A DNA stretch of 64,000 bases from an uncultured Myxococcales bacterium (lineage in GTDB: Bacteria; Myxococcota_A; UBA9042). This document shows, piece after piece, positions 9,481 through 19,163 of the stretch. Made by a program: the position numbers and the translations under genes. Within the stretch, counting starts at the first letter, position 1. Every line of letters starts with the position of its first letter. Under the pieces are notes generated by a model. The model was not told the DNA's origin. It did no database searches and was given only the letters and a program-made list of their open reading frames with translations. Where the stretch lies: assembly GCA_903842345.1 (NCBI GenBank), contig CAIMLR010000004.1, positions 62,001 to 126,000 of the forward strand, in the 5' to 3' direction.

Positions 9481-10674
9481 ATGTACGACAACGTCCGTCA
9501 GCGCCTGCAAACTACTTTGGATGAGATTGAGGCCGCCGGGCTCAGCAAGCCGGAGCGCGTGATCGTGACGCCGCAGGGCGCCGCGATCGCCGTCAAGAAC
9601 GGCAAGGAAGTGCTGAACTTCTGCGCCAACAACTACCTCGGGCTCGCCAATGACCCGCGCATCGTCGCCGCGGCGCACAAAGCGCTGGACGAACGCGGCT
9701 ATGGCCTTTCGTCGGTGCGCTTCATCTGCGGCACGCAGGACATCCACAAGCAGTTGGAAGCGGCGATTTCGCAGTTTTTTGGCACGGAGGACACGATTCT
9801 CTACGGGTCCTGCTTTGACGCGAACGGCGGCCTGTTCGAGACGCTGCTGGACGAAAACGACGCGATCATCTCCGATTCGCTCAACCACGCGTCCATTATC
9901 GACGGCATCCGGCTGTGCAAGGCGGAGCGGTTCCGCTACACGCACGGCGATCTGGACGAACTGGAGCGGCACCTCCAAGCGTCCCAGCACCTCCGGACGC
10001 GGATGATTGCGACCGACGGCGTTTTTTCCATGGACGGCGACCTCGCCGACCTGCCGCGGATCTGCGATCTGGCGGAGAAATACGACGCGATGGTCATGGT
10101 CGACGAGTCACACGCGACGGGCTTCATCGGCGCGACGGGGCGCGGCGTGCCGGAGCACCATGGCGTGCTGCAGCGGATCGACGTCATCACCTCGACCCTG
10201 GGCAAAGCGCTGGGCGGCGCGTCAGGCGGCTTTACGACGGGCAAGCGGGAGATCATCGCGCTGTTGCGGCAACGCTCGCGGCCGTACCTGTTCTCCAACA
10301 CGCTGGCGCCGGTGATTGCCCAGACCAGCATCCGCGCGCTGGATCTGATTGATTCTGCACATGATTTGCGCGCGCAGTTGACCGATAACACGCGGCACTT
10401 CCGCGAGGCGATGACCGCGGCGGGCTTTGCCATCCGGCCAGGCATCCATCCCATTGTGCCCGTCATGCTGGGCGACGCGCGGCTGGCGCAGAATTTCGCC
10501 CGGGAGTTGCTGGACGAGGGCGTGTACGTCATCGGCTTCTCCTTTCCGGTCGTGCCCAAGGGCGCGGCGCGCATCCGCGTGCAACTGTCGGCCGCGCATA
10601 GCCGCCCGCAGGTGGAGCAGGCGATTGCCGCGTTCATCCGCGTCGGCCAGCGGCTCGGCGTGATCCAGGCTTGA
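9481..10674 (+). CDS. kbl: Glycine C-acetyltransferase (2-amino-3-ketobutyrate CoA ligase)
   Basis: PLP enzyme of the alpha-oxoamine synthase family that cleaves 2-amino-3-ketobutyrate with CoA to glycine and acetyl-CoA, part of threonine breakdown. The start at 9481 is set by the strong site GGAGG just upstream and gives 397 residues, the family length; an in-frame ATG at 9424 is rejected. Motifs: [10 protein letters not shown] near residues 50-59, VDESHATGF in the middle, and [13 protein letters not shown] with the PLP lysine at K242. The usual partner, threonine dehydrogenase (tdh), is absent; instead a GNAT-like gene follows after 3 bases. Other alpha-oxoamine synthases (BioF, HemA, SPT) fit less well. 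Confidence 0.92.
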   Translation: MYDNVRQRLQTTLDEIEAAGLSKPERVIVTPQGAAIAVKNGKEVLNFCANNYLGLANDPRIVAAAHKALDERGYGLSSVRFICGTQDIHKQLEAAISQFFGTEDTILYGSCFDANGGLFETLLDENDAIISDSLNHASIIDGIRLCKAERFRYTHGDLDELERHLQASQHLRTRMIATDGVFSMDGDLADLPRICDLAEKYDAMVMVDESHATGFIGATGRGVPEHHGVLQRIDVITSTLGKALGGASGGFTTGKREIIALLRQRSRPYLFSNTLAPVIAQTSIRALDLIDSAHDLRAQLTDNTRHFREAMTAAGFAIRPGIHPIVPVMLGDARLAQNFARELLDEGVYVIGFSFPVVPKGAARIRVQLSAAHSRPQVEQAIAAFIRVGQRLGVIQA

Positions 10675-10677
10675 CCG

Positions 10678-11484
10678 ATGACGGCGGAGGATGCGATCGC
10701 GCTCGAGGAAGTGCCGCTGGCGGATCTCCGCGGGCAGCCCGCGCTGTGGCAGTCGTTCCTGGGCGTGCAGACGCCGTGGCTGGAAGCGGGCGTCACGCGC
10801 TGGCTGGACCTGGTGCGGCCTGAGGGCCCGTGGCCGGCGTTCGTCATGGGCGCGCTGCGACCTGGGCAGCCGCAGCGGCTCTTGGGTACGATTGTCGGCA
10901 TCTGGGCGCCGACGGCGGTGTCGCGCTTTGACGATTTGCTGGAGGGTCGTTGCCCAACGGGGCACGGCGGCAGCGATCGACCTGATGGCGGCGTGTGGCA
11001 TTTCATCGCGGCGACCGTCGGGCCGGAGGGCGAAGGGCTCAACCTCGGTCGGCGACTGGTTGGCGCGGCGCTGGACTGGCTCGTCGCGCACACGCCGCAC
11101 GCGGAGGCGCGGACGTTGTCGCCGGCGGTGGGTCTCCCGCGACTCCTGACGCTGCTGCCTGAGCAGGACGCCGTGCGCGAGGCGGTGCTGCATGTCGCCA
11201 ACGCCAAGGGCCAGCCAGCCCTGGAGATCCTGCGGCTGCATTTGGGCGCGGGCGCGACGCTCGACGCCATTTTGCCGGAGAGCCGCCGCGATGAAGTGCG
11301 CAGCGGTCGGGTCACGCTGCGATTTGCCTATGCGACCGATCCAGCGGCGCGTGACGCGCAAAAGGCGCGCTATCAGGCTTGGCTCGCGCGGCGGGCGGCG
11401 CAGATTGCCGCAGGCGCGGCGCGACCGCTGGGTGAGGCATGGCTTGTCGCCGATTCGGCCGATACCGACGTCGCGGCAGTCTGA
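10678..11484 (+). CDS. Uncharacterised protein, possibly GNAT acetyltransferase-like
   Basis: 268 residues, not confidently recognised. The stretch VWHFIAATVGPEGEGLNLGRRL (positions about 109-130, read as two parts: a hydrophobic strand then PEGEGLNLGRRL) looks like motif A of GNAT acetyltransferases, where the Q/R-x-x-G-x-G/A loop binds acetyl-CoA. The remainder is rich in Ala, Leu and Arg with no signal peptide or membrane segment, so it should be cytoplasmic. It starts 3 bases after kbl stops and is almost certainly in the same operon, which would fit an acyl-CoA linked role. It converges on the minus-strand gene at 11492 with only 7 bases between stops. Confidence 0.6.
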   Translation: MTAEDAIALEEVPLADLRGQPALWQSFLGVQTPWLEAGVTRWLDLVRPEGPWPAFVMGALRPGQPQRLLGTIVGIWAPTAVSRFDDLLEGRCPTGHGGSDRPDGGVWHFIAATVGPEGEGLNLGRRLVGAALDWLVAHTPHAEARTLSPAVGLPRLLTLLPEQDAVREAVLHVANAKGQPALEILRLHLGAGATLDAILPESRRDEVRSGRVTLRFAYATDPAARDAQKARYQAWLARRAAQIAAGAARPLGEAWLVADSADTDVAAV

Positions 11485-11491
11485 GTGCGCT

Positions 11492-11992
11492 TCACCGCAC
11501 CAGATCAATCATCGCCAAGGTCGCCGCACGCACGTCCCGCCCCAGTTCTTCATTGAGCGCGGTCTGCAGCTTGATGGCGATCGGCCCAGTCCCGCGCAAC
11601 AGACGATGCAGCTCCGGCACCGGAATCCGCACGAACGAGGAGACCATCACGGCCGTCGCCCGCGTCGCCGAGGGACTGCCGCTCAACACGCTGTCCAGGC
11701 CAACGCACTGACCGGCGTCCACTTCCCGCACGACAGGCCACGCGCCATCGGGAGCGCGCACGGTCTCCTCCACGCGGCCATTGAGCACCAGATACCACCA
11801 GCGCACGTCTTCGTCAGCGTCAAAAAGCTGGACATTGGCCGCGCAGCGCACGACTTCCGCCACCTCCGCCAACACCGCGCGCTCACGCGTCGCCATGTCG
11901 TCCAGAAGCGGCACGGTCTCCAGCAGGCGCAGAATCTCCCGCGGCTGGAGGCCAAGGCGCGCCATCGGGTCGTGAAGCGGTTGCGTGGACAC
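11492..11992 (-). CDS. Cyclic nucleotide-binding domain protein
   Basis: 166 residues that match one CRP/CNBD-type beta-roll: LLETVPLLDDM near the start, then a WWYLVLNGRVEE segment, an acidic-glycine turn (VDAGQCVGLDSVLSG) in place of the usual phosphate-binding cassette, and a C-terminal helix. There is no helix-turn-helix, so it is not a CRP-type regulator by itself. It lies 17 bases downstream of the cupin gene and ends the minus-strand run that begins with the minor pilin genes. In related bacteria such single-domain proteins often report cyclic-nucleotide levels to a partner; a link to pilus function is inference from position only. Confidence 0.7.
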   Translation of the reverse strand: MSTQPLHDPMARLGLQPREILRLLETVPLLDDMATRERAVLAEVAEVVRCAANVQLFDADEDVRWWYLVLNGRVEETVRAPDGAWPVVREVDAGQCVGLDSVLSGSPSATRATAVMVSSFVRIPVPELHRLLRGTGPIAIKLQTALNEELGRDVRAATLAMIDLVR

Positions 11993-12009
11993 CGTTGTTC
12001 GCCTCAGCC

Positions 12010-12357
12010 CTAGCTGTGCAGGTTCTCGACCCGGCCGGGGAAGGTCACAAACAGCACGCAGCCCTCGCGCGTCGTCGGCGCAGTCCGCGCGCCTGCGGGC
12101 ACATGGGCGTAGCTTCCGCGATGCAGCGCGGTCTCAGCAATCGTCAGTTCGCCATCCAGCACGAGGATATCCATGCCCTTGTGCACCAGGTTCTCCGGGT
12201 ATTCCGTTTCCGGGCACATGTGGATGAGCACCGCGCCGCTGTGCGTCTCGCCCTCGTAGCGCAGGGACTTGTAGGACACGCCCTTGGCCTGCGCGCAGGT
12301 CCACGGCAGCGCATCTGTGTCAAAGAGAACATCGGGTTGCGCGGCGTGCTGGGTCAT
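12010..12357 (-). CDS. Cupin-domain protein (ChrR-like)
   Basis: 115-residue single cupin. The two cupin blocks can be followed: GVSYKSLRYEGETHSGAV, then CPETEYPENLVHKGMDIL with one clear metal-ligand histidine, and GSYAHVPAGARTAPTTREGC as the second block. It resembles the ChrR-type cupins found in anti-sigma factors, but no zinc-finger anti-sigma domain is present. Some usual metal ligands appear to be replaced (ENLVH instead of HxH), so its metal site may be altered. The start codon overlaps the stop of the upstream lipoprotein gene as ATGA, so translation is coupled. Substrate unknown. Confidence 0.7.
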   Translation of the reverse strand: MTQHAAQPDVLFDTDALPWTCAQAKGVSYKSLRYEGETHSGAVLIHMCPETEYPENLVHKGMDILVLDGELTIAETALHRGSYAHVPAGARTAPTTREGCVLFVTFPGRVENLHS

Positions 12358-12854
12358 GGACGTCTCCGGGGCGAAGCAGAATTCGCCTTTGCAGTTTCAG
12401 TGGCTGGCCGCGGCGTGTCAACCGGATCGCCGGCCAGCAGCACCATTTCAACGCCTTGCGGTCGCCGATGCGCCAGCAGCAAGGGCGGCGTCGGCAGCGG
12501 TTGGGACGGTGCCACGTGCGCGGGCGGCGGCGTCAGGCCGGCGATGCGCACCTGCGTACCGCTCACCTGGGCGTGCGGATAGCGCGATTGGAAAAACTCG
12601 CCGACCCGCTGCCAGTCCAGCCCGGGCAGCCAACACGTCGTGACGCGCTGGCCAAGGCGGGCGGGCTGACAGGAACGCGGCACGCGCCAACCGTCAATCG
12701 GCAGCAGCGCCTCGCACAGGAGACCGCCGGAACACGCGTCGTCCACCCGAGCTTGAGGCACCGGCGCGACGACGGCGGGCTTGGGCGACGGCGGCGATTG
12801 ACACGCCGGCAGGAACAGCATCATCGAGACAGTGAACGGCACGAGCCTGAACAT
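12354..12854 (-). CDS. Small putative lipoprotein following pilY1
   Basis: Hypothetical protein of 166 residues from the ATG at 12854, which has GGGGAT just upstream; an ATG seven codons earlier has no visible ribosome site. The N-terminus is a lipoprotein signal (VSMMLFLPAC, Cys at about residue 18) followed by a Pro-rich linker. Two to four further cysteines and a domain around DWQRVGEFFQSRYPHAQV, which reads like a small alpha/beta fold, follow; the C-terminus is disordered and Pro/Arg rich. It begins 21 bases after pilY1 and ends inside the cupin start. Its place in the pilus operon suggests an envelope role in pilus assembly, but I do not recognise the family. Confidence 0.65.
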   Translation of the reverse strand: MFRLVPFTVSMMLFLPACQSPPSPKPAVVAPVPQARVDDACSGGLLCEALLPIDGWRVPRSCQPARLGQRVTTCWLPGLDWQRVGEFFQSRYPHAQVSGTQVRIAGLTPPPAHVAPSQPLPTPPLLLAHRRPQGVEMVLLAGDPVDTPRPATETAKANSASPRRRP

Positions 12855-12875
12855 GGCGATCCCCGCGCAGCGCAT

Positions 12876-15800
12876 TCAATCGAGCAACAAGTCCCACCCG
12901 GTGATGACCGCGGCGGTGCGCGGCTGCGGCGGCGTCGTGGCAATGGTGCCAACCGACGGGCTGCCGCTGCCCGAGGACTTGGGCGTTTGGTACGCCGATT
13001 GGACATTGCCGGCCACCGCGACGCTGAGCTCGTACTTGGGCGCGCTGGGGCCAAGCGCCGCGCCCTTGGCAAGCAAGCACTGCGGATTGTTGGGCGGACA
13101 GCCAGAAATGCACGACGGCTCCGGCTGCAGGTCAACCGGTGACGGCCGGTACGCGCCGACTTCCTGGAAATCCAGGTTGGCGGAGATGTTGTTGGGCGAC
13201 TGCGGGTTGATGAACGCGCCAATCGTATCCTGGATATCGGACACCGACTGGCGACGGTCATAGCGCACGCCCCACAGCCGCGCGATTCCCGTCTGGCAAA
13301 GGCCATCCTTGGACACGACGTACGACGCCCAATACGCGTAGTAGGCGAAGATCAGCGGCGGGCCGATGAAGCGCTCGCCCGCGTCCAGCACCTTCAGCCA
13401 GTTGACGGTCCCGACCGGCGGCTTGGCCGTCCCGTCATCGGCGAGCGTGTAGGCCTCCGTGAGCGAGACGACGACGTCGCGCGCGACCGAGCCGGTGTCC
13501 AAATCGCCATTGCCGCTGCCGATCACGACGGCCAAATTGCCATTTTGCATCATGCTCATGCTGGGCGGCGTGGTGATGGGCATGCGGGACGTGCTCGACA
13601 GGTCGAATTGCAGCGTGTTGGGGAGCGAGGGGCCGTTGTAGAGGTCAAAGAAGTACCGCATCGTCCAATCGTTGGGATTGGCTGCGGAGAGGTCCATGCG
13701 CCACACCATGCCTTTGGAGTCGCCGAGGATGCACCGCGTGGCGACCTGGCCCGCGGAGTTGTTGAAGCAGCCCGGCTCGGTCCAGAAGTTGCCCAACAGC
13801 GCCTTGTCGTTGATGGCAAACGGCGCGCCGGTCGTGATCAGGTCGTCCGTGAGGAACTTGCGCAGGATGTCGCCGTTCTGCAGGTCCAGAACGTAAACAC
13901 CGCGCTGGCCAGTGCCCTCGACGCCAAGGTTGCTGACCGTCGAATCCGCCGGCGCCTTGCCAAACGGCACGATCACAACCGCACGCTCCGCCGTCACGCC
14001 GGCCAGGTTCGTGTAGTAGAGGTTGGCGATGACCGGTCGCGCCGTGGACCGTCCCATCTCCGCAAACTTGCTGGACGCCAGGCACGCCGGGCCAAATTGC
14101 ATGCCAACCGTCACCGCGCCAAAACAGTGGCGATCCGGCGTGATTTCCCACATGACCTGCGGATCGTCCGGCGAAGTCACGTCCAGCGCCGTGTAGCCAG
14201 AACCCGCCTCGCCCGCGCCCGCGATCACGACTGCGCGCCAGTTGCCCGACGTCGTAGCCGCGGTGGCGCCCGACGAGATGTCGCGCGACAGCAGCACGTG
14301 CTGCGCGGTGATCGGCGCGTTGAGGTACGACGCGTCGGGCGACGTCACCAGCTTCATCTGCGCAACGCGCGAGAGGCTGAAGCGCGGCAGGAACGACCAC
14401 ATTTCGTCGCCGGCCAGCGACGCGTCCTGCGTCGTAATCGCCGGGTCCTCGTCCGTGCGAAACGCGTGCAGGAGGCCATCGTGCGTCGCGACGAACAGCA
14501 TCGTGGGCCGGAGCGCCGAGCCGGGCTGGTTCGCGGTCGTGTAGACGCCATTGGGCGGCACAACGGTCGTCGCGTAGGTGCGGAAGGACGGATCGCGAAT
14601 CGGCAGACGCGCGGCAGGTTCCAGCAGCGCGGGCTGGGCGCGGGACGGTGCGCCGAGCGGGTGATTCTGCCGGCAGGTGCCCAGGTCGCCGCGCAGCGTC
14701 GCCAGGACATCATCGCGGTACGCCAGCCGCTGCGCCGGGACGGACAAATCGAACACGCCTGACGTCGCACAGCTCGTATCCGTCTGCAACTGCAGGTGGG
14801 CAATCTGCCCCACGGTCGCAATGCCCAGGTCCAGCGGCGAGATGGTGAGCTTGTCCAGGTTGCGGCGCACGCCAAACGTGTGCGTGTACAGGCGGCGCGC
14901 GAGCGTGCGGGCGCGCAGGCGATCCTGATAGTTGATGATGGTGCAAGCCTGCGCGCGGTTGGGCTGGGCGTCCGACTTGCACGCCGCATCGCACTTGAAG
15001 ATCCGCTGCTCCACGATGCCGCGCGTGCGCAGCGGTTGGCTCAGGTCAAAAATGCTGATGGTCTGAAAGCTGTGCTGCACATCGTTGACGGCGCCGGTCG
15101 ACGTCGTGAACACCGGCCGCGTCAGGACCACGCCGTTCAGCGCCGCGGCATCGATGGCCGGCGCAAGGGCGGAGATGGCGTCATCGGGCGTGTTGACGAT
15201 GCGCGGGTACTGCGTGCCGCCCGCGGCCGCGACGTCGCTCAGAAACTGCCAGTCGGGTCCGGTCGGCGTGCTGCCCGCTGCATAGCCAATCGCAAACACA
15301 AAGACCTGAATGTTCCTGGCAAAAAGCGTCGCCGCCGCCTGCACCGCCGCGGCTCGGCCATCGCTCGTGCCGTTGTGCAAGTTGCCGCCGCCATCGGTCA
15401 GCAGCACGACGACCTTCTTGCGGCAGGACAGGTACGGGTCGCCGTACGTTGGATCCTGCACCGCCGTGTGGAAGTGCGGGTCCATGAACGTGCTCGGACC
15501 GATGTATGCGAGCAGGTCCATCAGCGCCGAGCCGGTCGGCGTCGGACCGTTGGGGCGAATCTGGCTGAGCGCGCTCTGGATGGCGGCGTAGGTCGCCGCG
15601 CGATCGGCCAAGGCGTCGGGACCGGTGATGGGCACGCTCACCGTGCCGTTCAGGTACGGATCCGCGAGCCCCATGTTGATGGTGCCCCAGATGGACGCGA
15701 GGTCGTCGGCGTAGCTGAAGCCGGAGGTGGCCGTCGTGCCTTTGTTCATCACGTTGTCGCCGGCGAGGAAGGCGAATTTGGCGTTCAGGCCAAAGACGTC

Positions 15801-16832
15801 CATCACGCCGTCCATGCCGCTGGGCACGGAAGCAAGCGAGCCATCCGCCTGCAGTCCGATCGCAACCGAATGCATCGTGGGCCCTTCAGCGGGGCATGGC
15901 ACACCGGTCGCGATCGTCAGCGAGGGGGAAGCCGAGGACAGCGGGCTCGTCGAGCTGGGCACGAATTGGACGTTGGTCTTGGGCCCGCCGGATACGTTGG
16001 TGCAGCTGTTGTCAAAAGTCAGGCCGACCGGGACAAGCGCGACCGATACAGCCGCCGCGCCGGTCTGCCGCATCCCTTCCAGGATCGTCGCGCCTTGCGC
16101 CGTGAGCGGCATGGACAGCGTCGTCGCCTGGAACGACGCGCCCGTCGATGGCAGCGTGAACGGCGCGGTCAACACCGTCTGCGAAGCCTGGGCGATGCCG
16201 CACAGGTCCACGCCAGCTTGGGGCGGATTGTACGGCGAGAGCACCAGCTGCACTTGCGTCGTCTGCACGTCCAGGTTCAGCAGATTGCCGGGAATGTCCA
16301 CGCTCGCGCCCGCCCAGAGGCTCGCTTGCGGCACTGCATTCAGGTCGAATTGCAGCCACATCGCCCGCAGCGTGTACGTTCCGCCGCTCCAGGTAGTCTG
16401 GAACGAGGCCGCAGGGTCGTCGGGGCCAGTCGCGCCGACCGGGAACGTACGCGACGCCATACCAGCCGACAGCATCGGCCGCGCGACGTAGGGCGTCGTG
16501 AGCGTCATCCCCAAGCCCGGAATGCACTGCGGCGTCCCCAGGAGCTGCGGCGGCGGATTGACCGCTTCAGGCGGCAGCGGCAGCGGCTGCAACTGGCATT
16601 GGAAATTGGCGAACGTGCCGCCGATGACCTCGCGCACGATGTTCCAGCGCGAGCGCTCGTCCGGCACGGCAGGATCCGCCGACTCACAGACCGGCAAGTT
16701 GTTGCTCCCGACCTTGTACTGCATCGACTGGGAGGTATCGACGACGAACAGCACTTCTGGCAGCGCGGTCGTCTGGGCAAACGCGCCGGGAATGGCGACG
16801 AAGGACACAAGAAGGAGAAGCAGCAGCCGCAT
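12876..16832 (-). CDS. pilY1: Type IV pilus tip/assembly protein PilY1
   Basis: 1318 residues, within the PilY1 range. A Sec signal peptide (VSFVAIPGAFAQ, cleaved near residue 20) leads into a von Willebrand A domain whose metal site starts VVDTSQSM (residues 31-38), the DxSxS MIDAS motif. The C-terminal half, from about RPTMLFVATHDGLLHAF near residue 775 to about 1200, is the PilY1 beta-propeller. PilY1 sits at the pilus tip with the minor pilins and acts in assembly, adhesion and surface sensing. Twelve bases separate it from pilX upstream, and it lies in the same order as in known fimU-pilVWXY1 operons. I did not find a clear DxDxDxxxD calcium loop by eye. Confidence 0.93.
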   Translation of the reverse strand: MRLLLLLLVSFVAIPGAFAQTTALPEVLFVVDTSQSMQYKVGSNNLPVCESADPAVPDERSRWNIVREVIGGTFANFQCQLQPLPLPPEAVNPPPQLLGTPQCIPGLGMTLTTPYVARPMLSAGMASRTFPVGATGPDDPAASFQTTWSGGTYTLRAMWLQFDLNAVPQASLWAGASVDIPGNLLNLDVQTTQVQLVLSPYNPPQAGVDLCGIAQASQTVLTAPFTLPSTGASFQATTLSMPLTAQGATILEGMRQTGAAAVSVALVPVGLTFDNSCTNVSGGPKTNVQFVPSSTSPLSSASPSLTIATGVPCPAEGPTMHSVAIGLQADGSLASVPSGMDGVMDVFGLNAKFAFLAGDNVMNKGTTATSGFSYADDLASIWGTINMGLADPYLNGTVSVPITGPDALADRAATYAAIQSALSQIRPNGPTPTGSALMDLLAYIGPSTFMDPHFHTAVQDPTYGDPYLSCRKKVVVLLTDGGGNLHNGTSDGRAAAVQAAATLFARNIQVFVFAIGYAAGSTPTGPDWQFLSDVAAAGGTQYPRIVNTPDDAISALAPAIDAAALNGVVLTRPVFTTSTGAVNDVQHSFQTISIFDLSQPLRTRGIVEQRIFKCDAACKSDAQPNRAQACTIINYQDRLRARTLARRLYTHTFGVRRNLDKLTISPLDLGIATVGQIAHLQLQTDTSCATSGVFDLSVPAQRLAYRDDVLATLRGDLGTCRQNHPLGAPSRAQPALLEPAARLPIRDPSFRTYATTVVPPNGVYTTANQPGSALRPTMLFVATHDGLLHAFRTDEDPAITTQDASLAGDEMWSFLPRFSLSRVAQMKLVTSPDASYLNAPITAQHVLLSRDISSGATAATTSGNWRAVVIAGAGEAGSGYTALDVTSPDDPQVMWEITPDRHCFGAVTVGMQFGPACLASSKFAEMGRSTARPVIANLYYTNLAGVTAERAVVIVPFGKAPADSTVSNLGVEGTGQRGVYVLDLQNGDILRKFLTDDLITTGAPFAINDKALLGNFWTEPGCFNNSAGQVATRCILGDSKGMVWRMDLSAANPNDWTMRYFFDLYNGPSLPNTLQFDLSSTSRMPITTPPSMSMMQNGNLAVVIGSGNGDLDTGSVARDVVVSLTEAYTLADDGTAKPPVGTVNWLKVLDAGERFIGPPLIFAYYAYWASYVVSKDGLCQTGIARLWGVRYDRRQSVSDIQDTIGAFINPQSPNNISANLDFQEVGAYRPSPVDLQPEPSCISGCPPNNPQCLLAKGAALGPSAPKYELSVAVAGNVQSAYQTPKSSGSGSPSVGTIATTPPQPRTAAVITGWDLLLD

Positions 16833-16844
16833 GAGACACCTCGC

Positions 16845-17423
16845 TCAGGGACCGCAGAGGACGGGGCCAACCGTCAAGTAGGTCTGGATCGCCTGCTGGC
16901 CCGATTGCTCGATTTGCAGCAGGGTGGTCGGCGTCGCTTGGCCAATCTGGGACGTCGTGACCATCTTGTAAGTCTTGAAACAGTAGCGCGCGGCGTCGTA
17001 ACCCGGCACGGCCGCGGACATGTCCGACTCCGAGACGAGCGTGGAGAAGCCAATCGGCGAAATCGCGGCGAATTCACGGCCAAACGAGCCGTCCGGCGCG
17101 GTCGTGTCAATGGTTGAAGCGCCGACGTCGGCCATCGTGAGGATGTTGTTGCGCGCCGCAACGTAGTCGCCAAAACCGAGCTGCATCTGCGACGCCAGCG
17201 CCACGGTGCCCATCGCGCCCGCTTCGCTCAGCCGCAGCGCCGCTTGGCTGATGCGCTGGGCGCCGCCTTCGCGAATGTCATTGGAAGTCCGCACAATCGC
17301 CGCGCTGCACAGCACGGTAACCAGCGACAGGAACACCAGCGTCGTCACCAAGATCATGCCGCGTTCGCGCAGGCGATGCTGCGGGTCGGGCACGGTTGGC
17401 GTCTGGGTCTGCGTCGTCACCAT
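16845..17423 (-). CDS. pilX: Minor pilin PilX-like
   Basis: 192 residues from the ATG at 17423, which has GTGAGG upstream and follows pilW by 8 bases; a longer frame to 17525 would overlap pilW and has no signal. After a short hydrophilic leader comes RERGMILVTTLVFLSLVTVL, the PilX N-terminal form of the type IV pilin helix, where the usual Glu at +5 is absent (T-T-L-V-F). This matches known PilX proteins. The rest is a soluble domain with SNDIREGGAQRISQAALRLSE, typical of the PilX helix. It should be processed by prepilin peptidase and built into the tip complex with PilV, PilW and PilY1. Confidence 0.82.
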   Translation of the reverse strand: MVTTQTQTPTVPDPQHRLRERGMILVTTLVFLSLVTVLCSAAIVRTSNDIREGGAQRISQAALRLSEAGAMGTVALASQMQLGFGDYVAARNNILTMADVGASTIDTTAPDGSFGREFAAISPIGFSTLVSESDMSAAVPGYDAARYCFKTYKMVTTSQIGQATPTTLLQIEQSGQQAIQTYLTVGPVLCGP

Positions 17424-17431
17424 CGTGGGCC

Positions 17432-18589
17432 TCACAGGTTGCGGGACATCATCGTCGGCATGGCGATGCGCCCCGCGAGCGTGATTGTCGGATAGATGCC
17501 GCGTTGGTCGTCGGCCACTTTCCAAGTCTCCAGCGGGGCAAAAAGCTGCGAACGCGGCCTGTGCACCAAGTTCTTGTCCGGCCAGCTCGACCGCACCGTC
17601 ACCTTGACCGTCATCGACCGCAGCGCCTCTGGCGTCGCGGCGCCTTGATAGCCCAGCACGCCGCCACCGCCCGCCAGCACCACGTCCGCCGCCGTCGGCA
17701 TGTACTTGATCTTCAGCGTCTGCGGCGTTGGATCGATGTCCAGCAGCATATCAAACACCCCGAGGTCGACGGCGTTTTCCGCCAAAATCGTCTGCGCCAC
17801 GATCGTCACGCCGTTCAGGTCCAGCCGCTCGCGCACCAACAGCGTGTTCTCCGGCTGGCCATCCGTGCGCCGCGGCGCGCCGGGACGGTTGTCGGTCACG
17901 ATGCGGTAGCGCACGAAGTTCTGCACATCGACGGTGTAGTTGGCGCCCATGCCCAGGTAGCCGCAGACCTGGCCGTTGCCTTGGCGCGGAATGGTGCCGA
18001 CGACGTTGAGCGTCTTGGCGCCAAAGTTGGTCGAGGCGATCGGGAAGTACATCATGGAGCCGTCCGCGCCGCCGAGCCGAACGTAGCGATCGGGGGAGAA
18101 GATGACGTTCCACGTCGCCTCCGTCGTCGGCAGCGTGCCGTCGTCGAGGAGACGCACTGTGGTGCCTTCAATCGCCGTCGTGTGCCAGCGCGTCTTGACG
18201 TCCAGGCTGCCAAACAGCTTGATCGACACCGGCTGGACAAATGGATCGAGCGCCACATCCATCGAATAGCTGTCATCCACGCTCAGTTGCAGCGCCCGCA
18301 GATCCAGCGCCGGCTTGGGACACACCAGCGGATCGACGCCGGAATTGGGCGTGCTGTTGGAACCGAGTGAGGTCAAATCCTGCCGCAGATGCTCCAGGGC
18401 GAAGCGCGCTTCGCGGTTCATGTCGATGAGGTCGTTCTGCTGGGACATCACCTCGGACTGCTTCACGAACATCTGGACGGACGCCATGAAGACGATAGTC
18501 GCCAGCGCCAGCGCCATCAGCAGTTCAATCAGGTTGAAGCCGCGCGAAAAGCCGAAGAACGGTCGCGAATTGTGGCGGTTATTGAACAT
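17432..18589 (-). CDS. pilW: Minor pilin PilW-like
   Basis: 385 residues. The class III signal is clear: SRGFNLIELLMALALAT at about residues 15-31, cleavage after the Gly, Phe at +1 and Glu at +5, followed by a 20-residue hydrophobic helix. MSQQNDLIDMNREARFALEHL continues the amphipathic N-terminal helix and is characteristic of PilW. The C-terminal globular part (residues 100-385) is longer than usual for minor pilins. It overlaps the end of pilV by 11 bases and precedes pilX by 8, so all are one transcript. Confidence 0.88.
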   Translation of the reverse strand: MFNNRHNSRPFFGFSRGFNLIELLMALALATIVFMASVQMFVKQSEVMSQQNDLIDMNREARFALEHLRQDLTSLGSNSTPNSGVDPLVCPKPALDLRALQLSVDDSYSMDVALDPFVQPVSIKLFGSLDVKTRWHTTAIEGTTVRLLDDGTLPTTEATWNVIFSPDRYVRLGGADGSMMYFPIASTNFGAKTLNVVGTIPRQGNGQVCGYLGMGANYTVDVQNFVRYRIVTDNRPGAPRRTDGQPENTLLVRERLDLNGVTIVAQTILAENAVDLGVFDMLLDIDPTPQTLKIKYMPTAADVVLAGGGGVLGYQGAATPEALRSMTVKVTVRSSWPDKNLVHRPRSQLFAPLETWKVADDQRGIYPTITLAGRIAMPTMMSRNL

Positions 18590-19163
18590 AGACGTTCTTC
18601 ATGACCATGGCCGGCAGGGTCATCGTGCCGACGTTGCCTACATCATCCGTCATCGTCACCGGGCAATCCTTGTACTTGTCGACGTTGAGCTGCGGGCGCT
18701 GCCACGCCACTTTCACGTCCGCGCGCGCCAGCGAATCCGTCACCCACGTCAGGCGCCAGAAGCCACAGTAACTGACGCCGCGCTCCGCCGGGATCTCAAA
18801 GCGGATGCCGCCGTCGTAAATCCAGTCCGCGCCCATGCGACCGACGCGCTTGTCGTCAGCTTGGTCCACGCCCGGCACGAGCTGCCAACCCGTCGTGGCG
18901 CCTTGCGCGAAGGCGGGCAGGCGGAACAGGTACCAGCCCACTTGCGGCGGCAGCACGTCCGTCCAGAACACCGCTTCCGCTTGGATTGTCGAGAGCACGT
19001 GCTCGGCGTACTGCTCCGCGGCGATCGCGTCCCGGCGCTCCTGATTGGCGTGCAGCGCGTAAATCGCCATGTTCAAGCTGGCGTAGAGGCCAATGAGCGC
19101 CACCGCGGCGCCAACCAGCAATTCCACCATCGAAAAGCCGCGCTGGTTGCGCAAGTGCGTCAT
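18579..19163 (-). CDS. pilV: Minor pilin PilV-like
   Basis: 194 residues with the prepilin signal NQRGFSMVELLVGAAVALIG (Gly/Phe cleavage, Glu at +5) at the N-terminus and a helix running through LNMAIYALHANQERRDAIAA. This is the normal architecture of PilV/FimT-family minor pilins. It starts inside the end of the upstream gene as an ATGA overlap (19160-19163) and overlaps pilW by 11 bases. PilV is assigned by position (second in the operon) and size; the globular domain is not distinctive. Confidence 0.8.
   Translation of the reverse strand: MTHLRNQRGFSMVELLVGAAVALIGLYASLNMAIYALHANQERRDAIAAEQYAEHVLSTIQAEAVFWTDVLPPQVGWYLFRLPAFAQGATTGWQLVPGVDQADDKRVGRMGADWIYDGGIRFEIPAERGVSYCGFWRLTWVTDSLARADVKVAWQRPQLNVDKYKDCPVTMTDDVGNVGTMTLPAMVMKNVYVQ

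Noticed and set aside
14796-17117. 773-codon plus-strand frame opposite pilY1 and pilX
   Set aside because: Arg/His-rich shadow; the operon on the minus strand explains the DNA.
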